A DNA stretch of 64,000 nucleotides from Astrocystis sublimbata (lineage: Eukaryota; Ascomycota; Sordariomycetes; Xylariales; Xylariaceae), in contig JAJNNY010000003.1 of assembly GCA_022453515.1 (NCBI GenBank), forward strand, positions 62,001-126,000, in the 5' to 3' direction. Within the stretch, counting starts at the first letter, position 1; each line of letters begins with the position of its first letter. The notes beneath the pieces are model-generated. The model made no database searches and had not been told where the DNA came from. It was given only the letters and a program-made list of their open reading frames with translations. The position numbers were made by a program, and so were the translations under genes. Shown one piece after another: positions 13,336 through 24,900 of this stretch.

Positions 13336-14442
13336 GTACCTAGTCGCCTACCAGGTAGATAGGTAGGTAGTTTTTGGGGGGATGCCAGGTCGAAATCGCG
13401 CTGGCCACTGCTCTTCCATACCTTGTTTTCCTCTGCGATAATTTTCCTGGGCGGACGGCGAGGTTTTGCGCGCGAGTTTGTGTATGAATTTTATGTATAT
13501 CATGGATATGTGTGACGACGGATTGAGGACGGATTATGATACCCCAGGAGGCACAGTCACACACACACACACACACACTGTCAGTTCGGTCAGCCAGTCC
13601 GTCATTGATATGACTTGGAACAAGTTACCAAAACGTATTATAGATGATCAATTATCAGCAATGATACAGAGATTTACGTGTACATGTGTTACGTTAATTA
13701 AACACATACATGATGTTAGCATATCAATACTTCGCTGCATCATATGGAGCGACTATGGTGCCTTGGTTCTCATTACAGTACAAGGTATCAGGAGCAAGGC
13801 AATGTTTGCGAGTCGGTCCAAAACAACACCAATATTTTCTCCTGTATTCATGTCGTTGTTCCACTCAATTGTTTCTATTATAGATTTTCCAATGATGTAT
13901 ATTATGACACAGCCTAAGCGTGGCGACTACCTAGTATGGTTATGTTTTTTTTTAACTTTGCTGATGGCCGGTGCATAGTCTTGTTCCGGAAAACATCGAT
14001 TTACTCAATACCTATTCGTACAAGACCTCGGATGGTGTTAGTCATCAGGTTATCAGGGAAAATACCAGTCGGGCGGCGGCTTTCAAGGGAAACCATAATA
14101 CAACAAGAACACATAGATAGATGATGCTATGTACTTAACGATGGACGTACAACCAATCATGTTGTGCAGGTAGTTACGAGGTGTAGGGAATTGACATATT
14201 AATTAATCCCTCAGCAATTTACATTTTGGAACATGACTCAATGTAGTCTTTGTAAGCTTTGTAATTTTTTAAGATATTATCACATTGAAATTACAGCTCA
14301 AGGATAAATTTTGAAAATCTGAAGGTTTTTGAATTAGGCAAGTTTGCTATACTGATTAACTAATCCAGCAACCAGTCTCAATCGTCAAAGTCGTCATACA
14401 TCATAATTAATGCTCTCCAATCGTATCAATCCTTCAATATTA
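13336..14442. other. 3' flanks of the convergent beta-glucosidase and repeat-protein genes
   Basis: The region lies between two convergent genes. It starts with TAGGTAGG words at about 13350-13370 and contains a CA dinucleotide run at 13558-13578. From about 13600 to 14400 it is noticeably AT-richer than the rest of the window. No gene was recognised; the 170-codon plus-strand frame at 13466-13978 runs through the CA repeat and is not protein-like. Confidence 0.5.
13558..13578. repeat. (CA)n microsatellite
   Basis: An uninterrupted CA dinucleotide run of about ten units, about 220 bases past the beta-glucosidase stop codon. Confidence 0.9.
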
Positions 14443-15786
14443 TTACAACCCATGCTCAGTTTCCTGGCTAGTCTTCAGACTGTGCCTGCGCTCACGGCCA
14501 TGCTTGTGGTCGCTATGCTCAACTGTAGGCTTTCCGATTGTGCTCGCCAGTACACTGGGGGGAACTTGTGCGGCATCCGTAGGGTCTTTTCCGTGAGTGG
14601 AAGATTCACTGGGAAGGTGTTAGAACAAATTCCATATCATTCGATGAGTGAGGATTCGCACATATACAACTTACGCCCCGTGTGTCTTGTTGCCACCGTA
14701 GGTCTTGCTGCCATCAAGGTCAGAGTCGACACGAGGATCAATCTTGTTCAGCGCATCGGACTTGTGGGGACCGGCGGTGTTGGAAGCAGGGCCAGGGGCG
14801 TGGGTTCCGTGTGACGACTCATGAGTACCGTGAGAGCCAGTAACCCCAGATCCGGTGGTGTTGTGAGTTCCGTGAGAGCCGGTAACTCCAGAACCGTAGG
14901 TGTTGGAGCTTCCGTAGTTGTCAGTAGCACCGGTAGTACCGGTGGTACCGTAGGTACCAGAGCTGCCGTGGGTGTTGCCTACGGTACGGCTGGCATCACG
15001 GTCACTGTCGACACGGGGGTCGGCAGCGTTGGCAATGCGGCTACCATGCGGGCCGTGAGCACCCTCACGTCCACTACCGTACTGATCACCGGCAGTGTTT
15101 CCAAAACGCTCACCGCTGCGGTCGGAGTCGATGCGGGGGTCAAGTCTGTTGGCAGCGTTGGAGTCGTGGGGACCCTCTCGGCCGTGCGAACCGGTACCGG
15201 TAGTTTGACCATAGGCACCAGTGTTGCCGGTCAGACCTGACGAACCATCGTAGCCACCGTGAGTTCCGTGGGAACCAGTCAGGCCGGAGTCGGTGGTGTT
15301 GTGTGTTCCGTGCGAGCCCGTCAAGCCGGAGCCAGTGGTGTTGTGTGTTCCGTGGGAACCGGTCAAGCCGGAGCCAGTGGTGTTGTGTGTGCCGTGGGAA
15401 CCGGTAAGACCGGAGCCAGTGGTGTTGTGTGTGCCATGCGAGCCAGTCAGACCGGAGCTGGTGTTGTCATAGGCGCCGTGGGAGCCGGTCAGGCCAGACG
15501 AGCCGGTTGCACCGGTTGTGCCGTGGGAGCCGGTCAGGCCAGATGAGCCGGTTGTGCCGTGGGTACCCTGGCCATGTGTGTAGTTGTCGCCAGAGGTGTA
15601 CTCATTTGTGCCACCGACTGTTGAGCCAGGGGCGGCGCGGTGGTCGCGGTCAGAGTCGATTCTGGGGTCGGCAGCGTTGGCAACGCGGCTGTTGTGGGAA
15701 CCGTGGGTGCCCTCAGGGGCAGAGGTAGAGGAAGAGTCCTTGTGGCCGGAGACGGCTTCCTTGACTTTGTTGACGATGCTGGACAT
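14443..15786 (-). CDS. Hydrophilic Gly/His/Thr-rich tandem-repeat protein
   Basis: Two exons on the minus strand: 15786-14675 and 14608-14443, giving 425 residues. The intron donor is GTAAGT and the acceptor CCCAG. Without splicing the frame stops after six more bases, so the last 54 residues, rich in His, Lys and Arg, are easily missed. The N-terminus (MSSIVNKVKEAVSGHK) could form an amphipathic helix. The centre has at least five units of about 14 residues of the type GSGLTGSHGTHNTT. Four copies of a DPR(I/V)DSD motif preceded by Asn-rich sequence flank it on both sides. There is no signal peptide, transmembrane helix, Trp or Cys. The composition resembles hydrophilins/LEA-like stress proteins, but I do not recognise the family and function is unknown. 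A TATA-like element and two STRE-like sites upstream fit stress-inducible expression; this is inference. Confidence 0.85.
15250..15560 (-). repeat. Coding minisatellite, about 42-base units
   Basis: Tandem units of about 42 bases encode the GLTGSHGTHNTTGS repeats of the overlapping protein. Several neighbouring units differ at only one or two bases, mostly synonymous, which points to recent expansion or homogenisation. Copy number may differ between strains. Confidence 0.8.
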
Positions 15787-15934
15787 GATGGGCAGCTGTG
15801 GATGATGTGATGTGTGGAACTTGGTTTATGTGTAGAGGTATCTTGAGATGTTGTTTAGGATTGTGAATGTTGTTGTGTTTATGTGAGGATGAATATGGAA
15901 AAGAAGAAAGGGATTCTGGAGTTGAGGGATTCAG

Positions 15935-15945
15935 CATTATATACA
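15935..15945 (-). promoter_or_regulatory. TATA-like element of the repeat-protein gene
   Basis: Read on the minus strand, GTATATAATG lies about 150 bases upstream of the repeat-protein start codon. Position and sequence suit a TATA box for a strongly inducible gene. No transcript start data are available to confirm it. Confidence 0.45.
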
Positions 15946-16066
15946 CGGCTTGACGCAGACAGCAGCTACCTAGGGAGGTAGTCGTTTCCTCAGACATGTC
16001 GTTCGTTCCGTAACCGATGTCATCATATCTGTGGGTCGCAGTGTCTGTCCCTCCCAGCTCGACCGT

Positions 16067-16079
16067 CCCCTCCTCCCCT
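16067..16079 (-). promoter_or_regulatory. Two STRE-like (AGGGG) sites
   Basis: CCCCT occurs at 16067-16071 and 16075-16079, that is two AGGGG cores read toward the repeat-protein gene, about 280-290 bases upstream of its start. AGGGG is the binding core of Msn2/4- and Seb1-type stress regulators in fungi. The surrounding pyrimidine-rich DNA makes chance occurrence possible. Confidence 0.35.
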
Positions 16080-16968
16080 CCTCGCCCTTCTCCTACAAGG
16101 TTCCAGGTACTTACCTAGCGGGCCGAGGTAGATGTACGAGTAGGTAACCTTAGGAACACAGCTCCGGCTCCTCTTGCCTACCTACCACTACCATCCTACA
16201 TACCTGGAGCTGGAGAGCTTGTGCCTGGCCAAGCGTGCGAATCCCATACGTAACAGCATGCTAGTCGAAACGAGGCGCGCTTGACGTGCATACAATCTCA
16301 CCAATCAAGCTTTGGCTGGCTTGGGCTTTGGGCACAATCTGGGCAGAATCTGGGCAGGCTCTGGGCCGTCAAAGGGCGCTGTGTTTGTCCTGCTCTATAC
16401 ATGGCGTCATAGCTCATTGCTTGCATCGCATCCACGAACCCGCGCATGCCCATGCCCGTGCATATGCTGCAGCTGCAGGGCTGTACTGCCCAGATTCTGT
16501 GGGGTCGCTCCGGCGTTCAGGACCCAGCTGACTTACATACTACTATTATGTACTTACCTGGTGCCTACCAGAGTATCCCTCCCATTCTGTACCGGCAGCT
16601 GGGTACTCCAATGTCCGTTTCTCTCGACGGACGTTGAGGTTCTTGACTGGGGTCTTGATCTATCGTGCACCCCGTTTGATACCAAAGGTTCGGTAGATAT
16701 CTAGGTACCTAAGGTAGGTACAAGGTATATAGTAAAGTAGTAGGCTTGTCAAAGAAATGTCTTGTACACAACTTGGAACGCTAGCCCCATCTATGGACTG
16801 TGCCCTCTCTTTGCCAAGGTTGCTCTGGTCCTATACTTTGTTTAGTTCCCTTGCGTGGCTGTCGTCATGGAGTAAAACGTGGGTTCAAGTGAGGCAGCCG
16901 GCAGGTGTAGACGACGAGATGTCAATTGTCCCCGTTCTGGAAAGGAAGAGAAACCTGCTGCGAGGCAC

Positions 16969-16986
16969 TAGGTAGGTACCTACCTA
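16969..16986. repeat. Perfect 18-base palindrome
   Basis: TAGGTAGGTACCTACCTA reads identically on both strands. It is the longest perfect copy I saw of the dispersed TAGG/CCTA palindrome family, and more TAACCTAG and TAGGTAG words follow immediately. Confidence 0.85.
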
Positions 16987-18378
16987 ACCTAGCTCGGGTA
17001 GGGTAAGTACCTCTAGGTAGTCTGGCCTGTGCCTGGCGGCATCACGAACCCTGCTTTGCGGTTGACGGTTGTTCTGAAGTAAAAGAGCCCGCCGGTGCCG
17101 TTTGCCATGCTCATTGCCCCATTAGGCAATATCAAGAACGGATCTGGCGCAATGACCTTGCAATGATGAACGATGCGGCTCATAGTGCCCCACTGATCCC
17201 CGCAGCACGACCCCATCTCGCCCATCCGTGTGGCTGGTGACGTGTGAGTGGATCTGGTGGGGGCGGGTCTGTGGCGCGTCGCCTACGCCATAGCAAGCCA
17301 TAACAAGCCGAGCAAGCCATAGCTAGCTTTATATGTCGTCATAGACTACAGCTACGTATCTGTCTGCAAGCACGTCTGCAAGCCACTTTCACCACCCCGT
17401 GGCCCAAGGTCTGCCTGCCAGTCCCCGTTGCCTTTCAAATGCCTCATCGGCTACGGCAAGTACCTTGTTCGGCTATTTTGAGACTGCTCGTGATTACCTG
17501 CATTTTGCTGTCGCTAGACTGTAGATCCGCCTGGTAGCAATATGGGTATGAGATGTCGTGTCCTATTCCGGTCCTATCACTTGCCCCTCATGCTGTCACG
17601 TATTATTGTGCGCTTCGTATGCCTCTCCCTATTACGCAGTCCGAGACTCACCAGTCACGGGCGCTGTCAATGTCTCATGCGCTAATCGGCCTTTGGCCTG
17701 ACGTGGCCTGAAACCAACGTGTGTCTCGCATCCTCTCGCGTCCAGCGAGCTCCTCGCAGCCGATGGGTAGGAGGTTGCATCTAGATGGCCAATTGAGGTC
17801 ACCATGGAAACGAGCTTCCCCAGCTATACCATGTCTTCATTTAGGGAGGGGCACATTAGCCCTGGCTGCTTACATGGGGTTTTATCTCTAGAGAAATACT
17901 GCATCCTCAGAATATCTACGAATACCCTTTGATGAACAGGTCCGTAGGAGCCGAGTGCACCGGATTGGATGCGGCTGCTGATTGTTGACAGCGGAAAACG
18001 ACATCATGTCTGACCATGCGCGATATTCAGGTCATTTAATTTCATGTACCTAAGCTGCCTAACTAGCGGCCCCTCACAAAATCAACTACTCGTACTCTCA
18101 ACGCCCCGTACAAAGAGGGGTTAATAGAAAAGGGTATCAATGACAAATTATTTCTCGCTTCTCGGGTCACCCGCGCCAACCAGCCATGTGTTGACGCAAC
18201 CATCCATTACAACTTCGTTTCCCCTCGTTAGGTGCGACGCTATCATTCTCCGTATGCTCGTTATGCACACCCGTAGCCAAACATTGTGGTATCAACTGCG
18301 AAAGGTTGTGCAGCAGTCATCTGGTGCGGTCAGCATTGGAAGCCAAGCTTTGTTGTGTCGTCGAGTCGCGCACGCGTC

Positions 18379-18926
18379 TTAAACGCGAGATCGGCCGCGC
18401 CACGAGCGGCGTTCGTAGGTTCTGCGTTCACGGTCGTGGACCCAGAGGAGCCCAACGATGGCCGACACAAGCCAGCAGATGGCCGACAAGAAAGCAAAGG
18501 CCCAGACAGCCTTCCACTTGCCGCACTGGTCGCCTCGGACGATGTGGAGATTGTCCCAGTTGAAGACGCCACCGCACGATCCTCCGAAGTACTAGTATCT
18601 CCTATTAACTTTACTGATGTTTTCTCGGTAGGTACTGCTAGATGAGAACTCACATCAACCAAGAGACCGAAGGCAGCGAACCATGTCACCGAGATGACGA
18701 AGTCGATAGGCCAGTGCACGAAGCCCGACGAGAAGGGAATCAGCCATATCAGAGAGAAGAAGATGGCAATTCCGGCGACCACTTCGGTGTATATGAAGCG
18801 TCCCAGGCTCCAACTCGAGGCGCCGCGAGCTAGGTGCAAATACTGGCCATTGATACCTGCCACTATTGTAGCAAAGACCAGTTCCGCAATACGCAGGATA
18901 GGGGACACAAGTCTCGCCAAGGCCAT
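18379..18926 (-). CDS. MARVEL-domain four-helix membrane protein
   Basis: Two exons on the minus strand: 18926-18654 and 18591-18379, giving 161 residues. Four hydrophobic helices lie at about residues 10-25, 44-65, 72-91 and 121-142. A Cys-containing loop between helices 3 and 4 (SCGGVFNWDN...DQCGKW) and a short Arg-rich tail (RERRTYERRSWRGRSR) follow. This arrangement and the N-terminal ARLVSPILRIAELVFATIVAG match fungal MARVEL-domain proteins, which associate with plasma-membrane microdomains and membrane apposition. The intron (GTGAGT...CTAG, 62 nt) is required: reading through it gives a Ser/Thr-rich tail unlike the family. The frame is open upstream to 19148, but that part is leader-like, so I start at MALARL. 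The precise role is unknown. Confidence 0.88.
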
Positions 18927-21900
18927 CTTGACGGTAGGTGGTCGGGATCTTGTGTGACAGGTAGGCGAAGGCAGTGGCGGTGAGAATTCGGCAGTGGTAG
19001 CTTGTGTGGACGATCGGTGATGAGGGAGGCAGAGAGGCGGATGGAACCAGATCCAGACAAGGACGTTGAGGATTCGGTATTTATCCAGAGAGCTATCACC
19101 TGGGGTTGCTGGGTGTGACGCGATGACGAATCTGCGAAGCGTGGCCAACTCACCGTCGCGTCATGACCCAAATGACGTCCACAGCATCTCGGCGTGGTGC
19201 TGCGATTGGTGACCTTCGGCGGAACAGACGGCCATGCAATGGGCAGCGATTCTTTATGCGCTTGGCCAATGATCAATGCCTGACAAGAGAAGCCTTTACG
19301 AGGGAAAGCCTTGCACAATGTGGAAATCTCAGGCAACCCGACCAATTGATCATCTGACCCGGCACAAAAACAAGGTTCTACGTCAGAACGTCGCACCATT
19401 CATTGGTTGCTTTGCTGCAGCGTGCCGGTTGGCTGGCGAGCTGGGCAGAACACAAGCACCGGACTCTGCACTTTGTAAAATGTCCATTGGGCGAATCCAT
19501 TACCTAACGTAGTAGTAATTACCTGTCGACATCTTGTCTATCACATTGTTTGTGCCAATCTGGCCTGCCGCGCAATTGTAGGCAATTCTTGGAACACCCA
19601 CCCATGAGCTTCCGCTAGGACAAAGAGACAAAACACCAAGATCTCCTTAATGATTTGGGGGTCTGGTAGGTAAACAAAGAGGATCGATCGAGCATGTAAG
19701 TGCCAACATGTAGGGACTGATGTATGTTTTTACCTAGGTATCTACCTTACATACGGGCAGGTCCCTAGCGCGCGAACGCTGGTGGAAAATCAAGGCAGGC
19801 AAGATTACCCTACCTCAGCTACATACATGTCCATAGTATCCATGCATGACCTAGTACCTTAGGTAGGTACCTCTACAACAATGATTCGCAGGGAGATCGC
19901 CACGCTACATACATCCATTATCTCTCCTCATTACCTAAGTCTGCCCAACGACGTCACTGCAACCTTGGAAGATGAGTGCAACACAATCCCACCAGCCAAA
20001 GCCCAGCTCTGCCTACTATTACATAATACTCGGTACATATATCCTTAGTCACACGGCCGCGGGGCTGTTTTAGTGCAATTAGGGCGCCCCGATCCATTGT
20101 TCTGGGAGAGTCTAGACCCTCTTCCCTCCCCAGGATCCACCCAACTGCCGAGCCCAAAGCAGCGCTTGAGTGGATGCCGACTTACCTTGATCTCGCTTGG
20201 CACGTTAGTAAGGCAATGTGACCTCTCAAGATTTCTACATCATCCAATTAAGACGATGGGTAGGAACATTAAAGCATCTCGGCTTCCTACGGGGTTAGGC
20301 ACCCGAGTACATTACCGTGCTCAGCCGAGTCAGTCTCGTACCTCAAGGATGTACTATATGCACATTGCACACTGAACCCCACACCGACCTAATTCCACGA
20401 TGTACATAGTACTGACAGCGCACAAGCCGCGAACCGTGGGGTGTAAGCCCCTCCCCCCAAGTGCCTTGAGTTCACAGAGGGTTGCTGTCATCGAGATCTG
20501 TGTTTCCAAGTCCGCACGATCAATGCAACACTAAACCGCCTTGATACACTCCTACCAACCCCCAGCTGTCTTGTCGACATCTACAGATGTGCCTAGCCAT
20601 GGCTGCAGCCTCAGATTCTTTGGGGTCTCCGACCGTGCACCTATATCTTAGAGGTTATTTATTAGGTAGAAGTCTCGAGATGTACGGCTGTCCGAGCTAT
20701 GAGGCCAGGTACTTTGCCATTGGGCGACCACACACTCGAAGAGCAACTCAAAATGCGACACCTCGTGTGGTGAATCAGGTGTGGTACCTAGGTAGCCACC
20801 CGCACCCACTCGCGGGATCACGTCTCCGAAAGGTGTGTCGCTGCATGAGCACTCCAAAAATGGAGCCAATCACCCTCTGCCCGGGAGCAATACATAAAAT
20901 GCCACCCTTGCCTTGTGAGGAGGATATAAGTCTCGACAGTCTCCCCGATATAAGTCTTGTGCATGCCTCAGGTAGTCGTGCGTATGAACCAGAACTAGTT
21001 TCGATGCTCAAGTTCCAAGTTAACGAGTATATGTGACAAGGACCTAAGGTAGGTATCTAGGATCAGATACGGGAGAACGACTATAGGGGGCGCACATACC
21101 TTTCGAATAACATTTTATTTGAGGCATGTTATGATGTTTACCTACCTAACCACTCCATTCTGAAGGATTGACGCACCTCTCAATTGTCTGGGTATTAGGC
21201 ATGTTACAGGCCGACACGCAGATTGCGTCGGGGTGGAAAGACCACCTTTGCACCCATCTAGGTTAGCTGCTCCTCTGTCAAGGATCGCGAGGCTGTCAAG
21301 ACCGACATTTACCGCTGGCTTACCAGATTTCTTTTCTTTTCATTGAACACTGAAATCGTACCTACATGTAGGTATTGAAGCTATAAGAAGTCGGCTCTTT
21401 CCTCGTTACCAGCGATGATGCAGCTCCCCTACCTATGTTGCGTGCCTGCTCGGGGTAGAACGGAAGGTTCCATGGAGAGACGTGAGATTGCTGTCTGTAC
21501 TATGTTTGTCTCCCTAGGTATATTAATTCACAGAGGCTTGCCCCGTCTTCTAGATGTCGTTATGTCCCATTTACTCCTCCTCATCAGATCAGGCCCATCG
21601 AAACCCTTCAGCATCAGTCTCATCGTTATTCTCATTTCCGCCCCTTTGGCATCCCCGTACGGAGGAATCCCTAAATTCCCTATCCTTCCTTCAATCAAGA
21701 TATATAATTATTACTCAGACCACTCGCCGCTAGCTCTTGCCTGATTCTGAAGCGTCTCGGTCCTGGAACACCCATTGAGCCCTGAATTGCTCTCATCATC
21801 ACGCTCGTATCATTTCCTCGTCCTGTCATTTGTATCACTCCTTCTCGCTGCCAGCGGAAAGACTTGATTATCCGGGTCTTCCGTACCTCTGCCACCACAG

Positions 21901-21934
21901 GGAATTGGGATGCTTCAATAAGACAGCTGCTGCC
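18927..21934. other. Intergenic between divergent MARVEL and MFS genes
   Basis: Three kilobases without a gene I can support. TACCTAGGTA or TAGGTACC words occur at about 19731-19743, 19853-19872 and 20785-20796. The 149-codon frame at 20587-21036 contains one of these non-coding motifs and is Cys-rich, so I do not call it. The last 500 bases are pyrimidine-rich and hold a TATATAA element, consistent with promoter and leader of the MFS gene. Confidence 0.5.
21701..21707 (+). promoter_or_regulatory. TATA-like element of the MFS gene
   Basis: TATATAA lies 228 bases upstream of the MFS start codon inside pyrimidine-rich DNA. It is a plausible TATA box but is unconfirmed by transcript data. Confidence 0.3.
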
Positions 21935-24900
21935 ATGGATGATTCGACTACAGCTGGTATCCGTACCAGCGGCTCTAATCCGTCACTGAAACCGATCAGC
22001 AATCGCACGGTCTCGGCACGATCCATAGCCTCCCATGTTGAGAACTATGGTCACCCTCTATGGAAGCCCAAAGCGCAGGCAATGGAAAAAGATCTACCTC
22101 TGCCACCGCTGCTTTCAGACGGTCGTCTTCCCTCAGCCAACGGGAATACTGCTCAAATCGTAACACCAAACATACCTGCCTCTCAGGACTTGACGCCAAT
22201 TGATAGTCCTGCCGATGGGACAGAGCCTCTCTTCTCAAGTTTAGCTAAAGATATACGCCTTCCAGCCGACGACCATGACCATTTCTTTACTCGGCGACTC
22301 CCAGTCTCGAAAGTCCGTCCTGCGGTATACGACGTCAAAGAATCCTCTGCGAGCCCAATGGCATCGGAAGATGCGTATTTAGTTGAGAACCACTTCCAAA
22401 ACAGTCGTGCAAACACCCCAAAAGTCCGTCCATTCACAGATTATTTCTCGTCCGTCCCACCCCGTCCCTCTCAGGGAGCGTACTCAGTAGAGAAGCATTT
22501 CCGGCATCGACGTGCGGACACACCTAAAGTTCGCCCTGCGGAGCATGGCGCGGAGAGGTCGAAAGAGACGTACGATATTAGGGATCACTTCCGACACAGG
22601 CGTGCAAACACGCCTAAAGTACACTCATTCACCGATTACATCTCGTCTGTGCCACCACTTCGCTCAGAAGAAGCGTACCCGCTGGACGATCATTTTAGGC
22701 ATAGTCATGCGAACACCTCTAAAGTACGTTCATTTGTGAACCCATCGAGTGAGTCATCTCGCCAACAACCAGGCATGCCTGGTTCACGGGGAGAGTCCCC
22801 GCATTTCCCTCAGTTTGGCTCTCAGAATGTGGTGCGCGAAACCCCAATCGTGGACACCAAATCCGACTCGAGGCAGGAAAACCTTCAACATGGCGAGGTC
22901 CAGAATTCGCCTGACAGCAGTAGGACACAAAGTGAGGGGCTGCTGGCTTCGAAGCTGCCTGCCTCTGTGTCGACTCCCAGTTCTGCGAATGTTGATGCGA
23001 AACAGAACTCATCCCTACCTCAGAAGCTGGGCACCAGTCGGACAGCTAGATGGCTAAGGGGTATGTTGGGTTACTCGGAAGATGGTAAAATCTCTAGCTT
23101 GACCAAGCTACCGAAGAAAAGTTCCCTACGACGGGAATCTCATGACGACGCTAGTTCCGTTGCTTCAGGGGTAACTCATTATTCCGACAAGGACTCGGCA
23201 AACAAGGCAGCCATGACTACCGCTATGCATAGCCTAGAGCAACTGATGACAGAGGCTTTATCACTGGCAAATGAAACAGGTGACCAGACGCATGGTCATG
23301 TGGACAATGGTGATCTGCCATTGAAGTCTGCATCAGACGCCTCGATACAAATGCCAAGCGTCCATAAGAGTATATCGCGCGGCTCAATTGAGCATGTGGA
23401 AGTCGATTCTGTCAGGAATCGGTCAACTCCCGTCCATGCAGATCTTGAAAGTCATAATGAAAGAGGGGAAGCCCTGCCTTCCAAATCAGCGAAACAACAA
23501 ATGCTCGCCGCGGCTAATGAACAGGAGGGCAAGGTGATAAAGCGAGCTTCTCTTGGAAGTCAGCTCAAGCCCGCTAGCATCATGAAAACCCATCATCTTG
23601 ATATTAGTGACGATGAAATTCTCCCAATGCCGCCACCAGACTTTCGGATCAGACGACGGAGTAGTCACTCGGGGCCACTTGCATACAAGGAGGACGATCC
23701 GACAGGCGTCATCAAACCTCGTTCGGGAGAAGTCCCAAACAGCAGAGAAGTCAGAGAGTACATTCGCGTTTTTCACCAACCCCCAATCGCCAATCGCGGC
23801 AGCTCAAAAGCCACCCGTGAGAACGAAGGGCTCGCATGTGAGGAGACCGATTCTAGCCCAGCAAGGAGACTAGCTGATATCCGGTGTCAAAACACGAGTG
23901 CCTATAGTTTGAATGACGACACGTCGGATGATATCGTCGATTTTTCTACCTTATATAGCCCAGATGAAAAGCGGTACCCGAGATTCGGTGGCTTCCAGCG
24001 GGCTACACGCCAAATTCAAGACGAAAAGCTTGCCCAGGGCAGTGTCAAGCAACGGACGAGACGAGGACGGCCTGCGCGGCATACTCCAACGCAACATGCC
24101 CACGAACTGAAAAATGTCAGTCTTCGCAATAAATCCCATGTCAGCATTGGTGAAGGTCAGCCTTTCAGCTTCAAAAAATCCGCCAGGCGGCAGCCTACCA
24201 TCGCTCGTGACTGGTCTCCGGCTCGTAAACGTTTTGTCGCTGCTGTCGCGTGTACCAGCACCGCACTAGTCGGAGTGCTTGTTGGCATTTATGCTGGTCT
24301 TGTTCCCTCAATCCAGTATTACATCGCCGACTTCCATCATTACGCAATCCTTGGGAATGTCGGTTTCTATCTGGGGATGGCAGTGCCCAGTCTTATCTGT
24401 TGGCCGCTGCCTCTGCTCCATGGACGGAAGCCCTACACCGTAGGCGGCCTATGCATAGCAATGCCTCTACTTTTCCCTCAGGCTCTTGCGATCAGCACTC
24501 GGCGGTCTCCATACACAAGCGTCTGGACACTGGCTTTGCTGCTATCTCGAGCTTTGATGGGCTTCTTCCTAGGGTTTGCGAGCATGAATTTCCATTCCAT
24601 TCTCACTGATCTGTTCGGAGCTTCGTTGATGAGCAACAATCCCCATCAGGAAGTCGTGGACGAGTTCGATGTGAGACGACACGGTGGCGGCCTCGGTGTC
24701 TGGCTTGGGATCTGGACTTGGTGCTCCATCGGTACTCTAAGCGTTGGCTTCCTCGTAGGGGCTATTGTGATCGACTACCTACAGCCCTCGTGGGGTCTGT
24801 ACATCAGCATTATCATCATGGGGATAGTCCTTTTATTAAACGTTTTCTGTCCCGAAGTTCGCCGCTCCGCTTGGAGACGATCTGTTACCGAAGTCCAATC

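Larger units (their letters stand above)
15787..18378. other. Intergenic: promoter of repeat protein, otherwise nothing recognised
   Basis: The left 300 bases are the upstream region of the repeat-protein gene. The rest, up to the 3' end of the MARVEL gene, has no frame with a recognisable family. TACCTAGG/TAGGTACC words occur at about 16697-16730 and 16968-17015, the latter including a perfect 18-base palindrome. Confidence 0.5.

Noticed and set aside
14821..15546. Plus-strand frames of 139 and 95 codons across the repeat gene
   Set aside because: They are Val/Gly/Ser/Thr-only shadows of the minus-strand tandem repeats, whose periodic sequence removes stops from other frames.
18927..19148. 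Upstream in-frame extension of the MARVEL protein (MATLRRF start)
   Set aside because: The extra 74 residues are not hydrophobic or conserved-looking. The family N-terminus is the ARLVSPILRIAE block, so the ATG at 18926 is used.
20587..21036. 149-codon plus-strand open frame
   Set aside because: It contains a copy of the non-coding TACCTAGGTA word and several Cys residues, with no recognisable motif or intron support.
21830..21934. Upstream extension of the MFS gene
   Set aside because: It begins with TTG and contains no ATG before 21935; it is leader sequence.
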